DNA of 64,000 bases, from positions 54,315,459-54,379,458 of the forward strand of contig JAOANR010000004.1 in the NCBI GenBank assembly GCA_030278955.1, in the 5' to 3' direction. Of this stretch, positions 56,321-64,000 are shown piece after piece. Position numbers and translations under genes: made by a program. The notes under the pieces were generated by a model. The model worked only from the letters and a program-made list of their open reading frames with translations, was not told where the DNA came from and did no database searches. This DNA is from Hygrophila difformis (taxonomy: Eukaryota; Streptophyta; Magnoliopsida; Lamiales; Acanthaceae). Position 1 is the stretch's first letter. Every line of letters begins with the position of its first letter.

Positions 56321-59300
56321 TATTGTAACACCCCGGATTTGATAACCCAGGCCGGGATGCCACCGCCACACCTCCCTAGCAAGACACGGTTTCTCCGAGC
56401 TCACTAAAGAGATGTAAGGCTATGGTTTTTCAGGATTTAAAATATTCAAGTAGCCCATTCATAGATAGTTTAAAAATGCTACATCAGAGTTGCAGCGAGA
56501 ATATATATAAGTACGCAGCGGAAGTAAAGTGTATGCAGCGGAATTCGAAATATAGGGCCGACATGGCCAAACCACGGGTTAAACAGACCCGTTCATGCAA
56601 GTCATGTAAAATAAATAATTAAGTGTCCAAATGATCCCCCAATGAATGATCATGCTTCGTACTCTGTAACAGAAAAAAAATGAACAACGGTTTTTATCAG
56701 TATTATAAAATACTGAGTAAGTTAATCCTTACATGACAATAAAGGGGTTAGATTTTTAGTAATTAAGTTAAAACTCTTCGCCATGCATAAAAACACTTTT
56801 TTTAAAAAGAATGCGAAGATAATGCATACTTTAAAGGCACATTTAAATTTCGTAATTTAAAACTTAAGCATGGGCAATTATTTAAGACATGATTTAAAAA
56901 CATGATTAATGCCGTAAGTATGTAAATAAAAACTTGAGCTTTAAAAATTTTCACCGATACGCCACCATCAAAACGATATTTAAATTTAGCCGACAATTCG
57001 GCGGCCGCAGCCAATTTCATAAAATCTGAGCTTTTTAATATATTTCCCGTTACGCCATTATCTCAACAATATATAGCCGGTGATCCGGCGGCCTCAGCCA
57101 ATTTCATAAGTATCATATCATCTAGCCGGTGATCCGGCGGCCGCAGCCGATACGCCATACCCAGTACCACTCCGTCGAGCCTCGAGTAACCCATACGGAT
57201 ACACTCGAGAGGGTAGGCAGTTGGTCTCTTGTGACCAAATACGCCATATCCAGTACCGCTCCGTCGAGCCTCGAGTAACCCATACGGATACACTCGAGAG
57301 GATAGGCCAAAATAATGACGGCAGATATCAATAGTAACAGTTAGCCGGTGATCCGGCGGCCTCAGCCAATTTCATAAGTAACATCTCATCTAGCCGGTGA
57401 TCCGGCGGCCGCAGCCTATACGCCATACCCAGTACCACTCCGTCGAGCCTCGAGTAACCCATACGGATACACTCGAGAGGGTAGGCAGTTGGTCTCTTGT
57501 GACCAAATATGCCATATCCAGTACCGCTCCGTCGAGCCTCGAGTAACCCATACGGATACACCCGAGAGGATAGGCAATATATAAGATGCCGTTTTGTTGA
57601 TTTTTCGCGCGTGATAGTCATAGCCGTTTTGGCACAAATTGCACAATTAGGAGGGCACCCTGCAGAGCACTCACCCCCTAAATTTTATGTAACCGATATC
57701 GTTTCAACTTTAGTATAACGGGATTTTCAAAAATATAGCTTTATCGTATCACAAGATTTCGATCGTTGTTAAAAAGATCTCAAAAGTCGATCGATGTCAC
57801 AGTTTACGCCTTTTCAGTTTAAAAATCCATCTCTTAGGCGATTGATCTGAAATTTTCACAGTAGCTCAAAAACATCCCAATGAACAACTTTCATGTTTTG
57901 AGTTTTTAGTAAAAACGATGGGAAGTATGTCAAAAATCAAGTTTTCTACTCAAATAGTATGCTGTCAGGATTCAGGTTTGACACATCTCAAAGATTTGAC
58001 TTTTTAACATATCAAATGAGCTTCAAAAATTCTGAAATTTTATATGCACATACTAGACATGATTATATGCAACTTTTGTTTAGAACTCAAAGATTGAATC
58101 GGACTAGAAATGATAGAAATATGCTCATCAAGTTCGGTTAAGAAATCTGTGATCTTTTGAAAATTCTTTAAAACGCAGAATATGTCCGATTCGATTTGGG
58201 GTTTCAAAACTTGATGAAAATGCATGAAATTTTACAGAGGTATTCAAGACTCATAGATCTATAACTTTTGTTTAGATCATGAAGATTGGTTCGTACTAGA
58301 AATGATAGAAATATGCTCATCAAGTTCGGTTAAGAAATCTGAAATTTTTGAAAGTTCTTAAAAACGCAGAAGATGTCCGACTTGATTTGGGGTACCAAGA
58401 CTTGATGAAAAATTCTGAAATTTTTACACAATATAGCTTAAGATCTTAGGATCAAAATCTTAGTTTTGAGTTTTCAGGTTTGAACGCTCGAAGTAAGAGT
58501 TTTGTTCGGATTTCAGAAAATACGTAGATTGGGGTTTTTAGGTTCGATTTTAACGTTTCGTTTAAGATTCAATGTTTCGGATGTCTTCAAACCACCCGTA
58601 TTGATATGTAAGTTATCAACTTACAGTGAGTGAGTTCCTTGAACGTTCTAAGGTTGATCGATTTGTCCAAAATCGCCACGAACGAATCTACGCAACACGT
58701 TCTTCTTCTCCTTTGGCTACGAACGTGTTTGCAAGTAAAGATCCGTAAGTTAGAAGGTTGATTATGATCTTAAAACAATAAGGAAACTTGATTGACACCT
58801 TACCAACAACCCAATGTCTGCAAATCCTTGATCTCTTCACTACCTTGATAGGATTTGGTTGCCGGAAAGTTCGCCGGAAGGTGTTTGGCTTAGAGAGAGT
58901 TTTTGGAGAGTTTGGGAGTGAATGGTTGATTGGAATGGCTGAAAATGGAGTTATGATTGATTACATAACGTCCAAAGATGTTCCCTCCCGTGATAGATCG
59001 AGATTCCTCACTTGGGGTCAAGGAATATGGCAAGAAAGTCGCCAAAACGCGACAAAGGTTGCTGTCAGGCCTCCCACGCGGGGTTGGCGCGCGAATCAGC
59101 CAAAAGCCGCGCCGGGTGCGCGCCACCGAACGCGTTGTCGCGACTTTTCGACCCACGCGGGGTTGGCGCGGGAATCCCCCCTTTCCCGCGCGGACAGCGC
59201 GCCAAACACGCCTGGACTTCGGTCCGGGCGGGGGTCGTGCGATCCGTCGTGCTTTTCCTCCTCTCCTTCGGACTTCTGTCCTCCTACGTTTTCGGGCTCG

Positions 59301-59720
59301 ATTTTTCGGGTCATTCTCGGGTCATAAATTCTTATCTTAAGTTTATCTCGACTCAAATGAACTTCATGTTAAAATCTTAAATCCGTCGGTCTCGGTTTCG
59401 TCGGCTTTCAATTCGTCGTCTTTTGATTCCCGTGTAATAACTTGTATCCTTACATTTCTTTCGGCTTCACGGGTTCTTGGAATTAAAATTCTTTTCCTTT
59501 ATGAATTTAATTCCAATTATTTTTACTCAATTCATGGAATGTCTTCGGGCTTCCTTTCCCTCTTTTATTCCATTTTGAATTTAAATCTATCGGCGTTTTA
59601 TTTCCGAGCAATAATTTATTGTGATAAATTATTTTCTTCTTCTCGGAAATATTTCAACATTGATCGGAATAAATTTTTATTCCCTTGGATGTTGATAAAA
59701 ATCTGGGGTGTTACAGAAAC

Positions 59721-59785
59721 CGTGTCTTGCTAGAGAGGTGTGGCGGTGGCATCCCGGCCTGGGTTACCAAAACCGGGGTGTTACA
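59721..59785 (+). mobile_element. E1: end of the 5' LTR
   Basis: It continues the LTR broken at 37783: CGTGTCTTGCTAGAGAGG through AACCGGGGTGTTACA. Together with 37626-37783 this is the last part of the E1 5' LTR. Confidence 0.88.
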
Positions 59786-60890
59786 ATGTGGTATCAGAGC
59801 CCGGAATATTTTAAAACTACTATTTTAAAGAGCCCGGATTATTTTGAAGCTATTATATTTTAAAGAGCCCAATTATTATTTTGAAGTTAAAGCCCAAATT
59901 TTTAGCCCAAAATTTTTTTTAGAAGCCCAAGAAATTATTTTGGCCCAATAACCTTGTTTTTATTTAAAGCCCAAATAATTTATTTCTTTCGGCCCAATAT
60001 AGTGGCCCAAACCTTTTATCCTTATTTTAATCTATCCATGGAATAAATTTATTTTAAAACCCATGGATAAATAAATGCGTGCATAAAATTTTTTTTGGGG
60101 GGATCACATATCCATATGCATACATAAATATTTACACTAACCCTTTTTATGTGAATTATCGGTAATAAGAAACACTCCTACCTTAGAACTCGACTTGAGT
60201 CTTGACTTAGAAGCGCCAACTTCAGACTAACTTTGCCTTAGTCCTAGATCTTGATCACTTAGAAACTCATCTTCGCGTGCTTCTAGAATGACACCTAGAA
60301 GAATACTGAGGAAGGATCATATGCAATGATACCCAAACATGGTTGGGAAAAATACATAGGCAGTTATGGGGACATAACTGTAATCTTAAGGGGGGAAGGA
60401 TGTAATACCCCGTAAGGATGCATAAGCATTTATTTTTGAAACCCGAATAGTTTGTATCCCAAGTAAACAAAAGAACCCTAACTCTTCGCGCGAGAAAAGC
60501 CGAAGCACAACTTCGAGGACGAAGTTGATTCTTAAGGGGGGGGAGGATGTAATACCCCGAATTTTTATCAACGCCCAAAGGAATAAAATTTATTCCGATC
60601 AATGTTGAAATATTTCCGAGAAGAAGAAAATAATTTATCACAATAAATTATTGCTCGGATATGAAACGCCGATAGATTTAAATTCAAAATGGAATAAAAG
60701 AGGGAAAGGAAGCCCGAAGACATTCCATGAATTGAGTAAAAATAATTGGAGTTAAGTTCATGAAGGAAAAGAATTTTAATTCCAAGAACCCGTGAAGTCG
60801 GAAGAAAATTAATGATACAATCGCAATCAATCAATCGGTCAATAAGTCGCTCAACTTCGGGGACGAAGTTGATTCTTAAGGAGGGTAGAT
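59786..60890 (+). mobile_element. E1: interior, with primer-binding site and stacked polypurine tracts
   Basis: TGGTATCAGAGC is at 59789-59800, once only. A gag-like start (TPRRILRKDHM near 60287) ends at once, so there is no coding capacity. Tract-plus-LTR-start units stand at 60401 (TGTAATACCCCGTAAGG), 60548 (TGTAATACCCCGAATTTTT) and 60891 (the real LTR), in the same order as in E4. E1 and E4 are the same family. Confidence 0.85.
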
Positions 60891-63800
60891 TGTAATACCA
60901 TAGAAATTGCCCGAAATATATATATGAATATATATTTTTGATTAATTCACTAAGTAGATTTTTAATCAAATCTATATATATTTATATGTTCAAATATTTG
61001 CTTAAAGATTAGTATATTATTTTCTAAAAAAAAACATACTTTGAAAAATTATATATATATTTGACTTTTCAAATAAATATATGGATTTCAATATCAAGTG
61101 TAATAAGTATATGGTTCATAGAATATTTTAAATCCATATACAAGTTTACATACACATATATATACCTTGGTCTTGAAATAATCTTTCCAAACATGTACAC
61201 ATGTATATACATGAATATATTTACATGTTTAAATTATAATGAAAATTATCTATTTTCTATATATTCTTAATTAATCATTCTACCCATATTTTTATTATGG
61301 AATTATTCTAGAATGCCATAATATAATTGGGAATAATTTGACTATGGTTTGAAATTGTAGGGTGGAATATTAATCATATCTTGTCATTTTCAAATAAAGA
61401 ATATATCCCTTTTTGGAGCTATGTATAACTTACAAGATCACTTAATTTTTATATATATAAATATATATACATATTATTCTTATTATTATTATAAGGTATT
61501 GGGGCCACAATTAGAGTAATAAGGATTGAATTATGAAGTGATAAAGTCATTCACACCATTACCATTAGGATACAAGCTGACAGAAATTTTTAGCTATAAG
61601 AATCGAATTATTTGACCTACCTACAGTGGGAATCACTTAAAGTGTTCAACACCAAAGTTGTTCCAAATTGTGTCTAGATTATGCACGTCAAATTTTAGAA
61701 TTTTTGGCCAAGCCATTTAGTCCCAGCATCTCTGTCTTTGGACATATACCATAGTGAGTGCCAACTTTGTTAGGTTGTGCATGTGACTCCTATGTGACTT
61801 GTGACTTGTGACTTGTGTCTCCCATGTGACTTGTGACTCCTATAACACTCTAGGGTGGATAGAAGTCTTGTGAGAATTTATTTAATACCCTCATTTAGCT
61901 ACCAAAGGCAGCCATTTGGATTCCACTCCCATCATTGCAAATTTTAGAAAAAACTTGAGAAAGTGTTGGTGGGATTTATGAGTATTCTTCTAGTTGGTCA
62001 AGTAAGGAAGGCTTTCTTCAACATCCAATCTCTTCATCCAGTAGGTAAGGATGTCTTTAAGTTCACATATCTTGTTTAGATTGAGATCCTTGGGTAGATA
62101 ACTAAGAATCTCTCTCCATGTGTCCAAAACCTAGCTTTGTGGAGGAATAGCAATGGGGTTGTGGACTTTGGACATCCTAAAGGCTTGGATTTGAGAATTT
62201 CTTGATACCACTTCATAGATGGTAAGTTAGTGTTGTGCCTTTCAAATTTTAGAGCTTTTGGTTGAGTATTCATGGAGATACAACTCGAAATCCATTCCTT
62301 GTCAAATCTGTGATTTAGGGTTTCTTCAGGATAGTTTCTTTTGTTCATCTTTGTTCGTCTAGATCCGTTCGTTTTTGGGAAAACTTTTCTAAATGAAAAA
62401 TGTTCCTAATACTTTAAAGATGATGTCTGTAAATTTTCATAATTTTTGGAATTTATTTGGTCGACGAAAACGGATCTGGTATTTTCTGCTATGTGTGGTG
62501 ACAGATTCAAATTCCTAGCATGTTCAGTTTTGTAGTTCATATTTCTCCTAGCTATGGTCGTTTTTGATGGTTGACTTCTTCATGAAAATTGTTCATCTAT
62601 GTGTCTAGTTTACTCCTGTTAAATTTCAGAATTTTTGGAACAACCTTCGAATTGTTATGAATTTTTAAAGAGACTGTGGTCGAATGAACCGTAGGATTTA
62701 CACTCTTTGGGAAAGATGGATCTGAAATCATTTTTTTTAGGTCACTTAGAGTCCGATTTTGAAGAAGCCTATTTCTATGAAAAATGTTCATTTGGGTGTG
62801 TTCTAGCTCCTGTAAAAATTTCGGAATTTTTGAAAATGATTTGCTAAGTTTCCATATGCGATTTCTGAAACTGCCCAAAGGACTATTTTTGTCGGTAAAT
62901 CGTACTTGTGTATTTTGATGATCTATGAGTCGAATGGCTCTCATTTTTGGAAATATGTGAAATCTGGACATGTGTGATTTTGTAAAGTGTAAAAGTATGG
63001 TTTTGAAACTTTGTAAGATATGATCGAGTGGGATGCTTTAATTATTTCTTGAGGGTAAGTGCACTTGGTGGAGCTCGTTGGGCCGCCCCCTCTTGTAGCC
63101 AAAACGGCAAATATGGTTATTATGGCTTAGTGATTGTAAGAGTCTATACTCCTAGATGCAAATCAGGTTTCCTTATGGTTTTAAGATCATAACCATCATC
63201 CTAACTTACGAATCTTCATATTCAAACACAAATCAGAGCCAAATGAAGAATAAATCGGGTGGAAGAGATTCGTTCGTGACATCCCGTGGATTCCGGACGA
63301 CCCCGTGACCTCCTAGACATTATCCCCACTGTAAGTTAACCTTACTATGGTTTTGGGTGACTTAAAATGCAACCAAACATAGAGATTCAACTCAAGAAAA
63401 TTTATAAAAATCTGTCAACAAGAGAAACCCTCAACGCAGCGTTTTCGTATGAATTTTTCGAACCTCTAAAGCTGCTCAAACAATAAAACTCAAAACATGA
63501 AAAGTGTTCCTAAGACTTTGGTCTAGCCTCTGTAAAAATTTCATAATTTTTCATGTTGTTTTGAAACCTTAAACCGACCCAAAACCGAAGAGTATCAAAT
63601 CTGGATCTTAGAATCCTTGACAGAATTTTTATTCAAACTTGTTGGTTATTTTGACCTTGGATCTAGACCGATCTAGGATTGGTGTTGAACATAAGAATTG
63701 TAGATCTATGAGTCTTGAATACCTCTGTAAAATTTCATGCATTTTCATCAAGTTTTGATACCCCAAATCGAGTCGGACATATTCTGCGTTTTAAAGAATT

Positions 63801-64000
63801 TTCAAAGGTTGACAGTTTTCTTAACCGAACTTGATGAGCATATTTCTATCATATCTAGTCCGATCCAATCTTTGAGTTCTAAACAAAAGTTGCATATAAT
63901 CATGTCTAGTATATGCATATGATATTTCAGAATTTTTGGAGATCATTTGATATGATAAAAAGTCAAATCTTTGAAAGGTGTCAAACCTGAATCCTAACAG
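60891..64000 (+). mobile_element. E1: 3' LTR, running off the window
   Basis: It starts TGTAATACCATAGAAATTGCCC as in E4. It aligns with E4 to about 61440 and again from about 63166, the latter matching E4 from about 42386. In between, about 1.7 kb of different sequence replaces about 0.44 kb of E4, including a TGTGACTTGTGACTTG repeat (about 61790-61845) and additional degenerate GTTC...CTGTAAAATTTCAGAATTTTT modules. By comparison with E4 about 1.2 kb of LTR should lie beyond the window. Confidence 0.85.

Larger units (their letters stand above)
37784..59715 (-). mobile_element. E2: Ty3/gypsy-type LTR retrotransposon, minus orientation, with nested insertions
   Basis: TG at 37784 and CA at 59715, with TSD GAAAC at 37779-37783 and 59716-59720. 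The left LTR (the element's 3' LTR) is 37784-38550 plus 49482-52105, about 3,391 bp net. The right LTR (5') is 56324-59715, 3,392 bp. The interior is 52106-56323. Removing the nest at 38551-49481 leaves about 11.0 kb. The two LTRs look nearly identical, so insertion was recent. The interior lacks gag and most of pol. It keeps an integrase tail, a sense coiled-coil ORF and an antisense ORF, so it needs a helper. The integrase tail resembles Tekay-type chromoviruses. Confidence 0.92.

Noticed and set aside
62076..62971. Two minus-strand ORFs in the E1 3' LTR
   Set aside because: They fall in the module-derived LTR block and match no family I recognise.

Overview
This is a nuclear plant chromosome segment. 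It is AT-rich, its genes are spliced, and it is full of Stowaway/Tourist-type MITEs, tRNA-derived SINEs, a plant L1-type LINE with RNase H, and nested Ty3/gypsy-type LTR retrotransposons. The gene content (DUF674, CYP94, RPP2, COX7a, an At4g22758-like protein) fits a eudicot; the species cannot be read from the sequence. Two runs of exactly 500 N (11748-12247 and 37126-37625) mark scaffold joins of unknown true size.

Left arm, 1-37125 (genic). A small DUF674 family consists of one apparently intact two-exon gene (6716-7594, +) between two broken minus-strand copies (1461-2270 and 8388-9047). MITEs surround them, including a triple nest whose core is a TACCG-rich palindromic hAT-like element (5342-5916). 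The 3' part of a CYP94-type cytochrome P450 emerges from the first gap (12248-12936). It is flanked by long, diverged, AT-rich inverted arms and a probable Helitron 3' end. The right arm is split by a 5.66-kb LINE (14927-20588) with a 16-bp target duplication; its two ORFs carry a few frame lesions. Next come housekeeping genes: RPP2 (21311-22484, +) with a ribosomal-protein-type promoter, a plastid-targeted-looking low-molecular-weight tyrosine phosphatase (23425-25007, +), COX7a (26704-26396, -) and tRNA-Leu(AAG) (28060-28140, +). SINEs and MITEs follow, then a 2.4-kb solo LTR with TSD ACTTT (31023-33420), and an At4g22758-like gene (34726-35772, +).

Right arm, 37626-64000 (retrotransposon nest). 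Target-site duplications resolve four levels. E1 (+) is the outer element: the end of its 5' LTR lies at 37626-37783 and 59721-59785, its interior at 59786-60890, and its 3' LTR runs off the window from 60891. E2 (-; 37784-59715, TSD GAAAC) sits in the 5' LTR of E1. E3 (a minus-oriented solo LTR; 38551-49476, TSD CGGCG) sits in the left LTR of E2. E4 (+; 41393-48941, TSD CGGGG) sits in E3. E1 and E4 are non-autonomous members of one family. E2 is related: it shares the 3' part of the LTR and the primer-binding region but has a different LTR start. E2 keeps only an integrase C-terminal remnant, a short sense coiled-coil ORF and a long antisense ORF (53790-55175) with its own apparent 5' exon and intron.

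The most unusual signal is at the 3' ends of these elements. Each polypurine tract plus LTR start is preceded by one or two relic tract-plus-LTR-start modules, as if new LTR 5' ends had been added in steps while the old ones stayed behind. The primer-binding site is duplicated 62 nt apart in E2 and E4, and E1 appears to use the second site.
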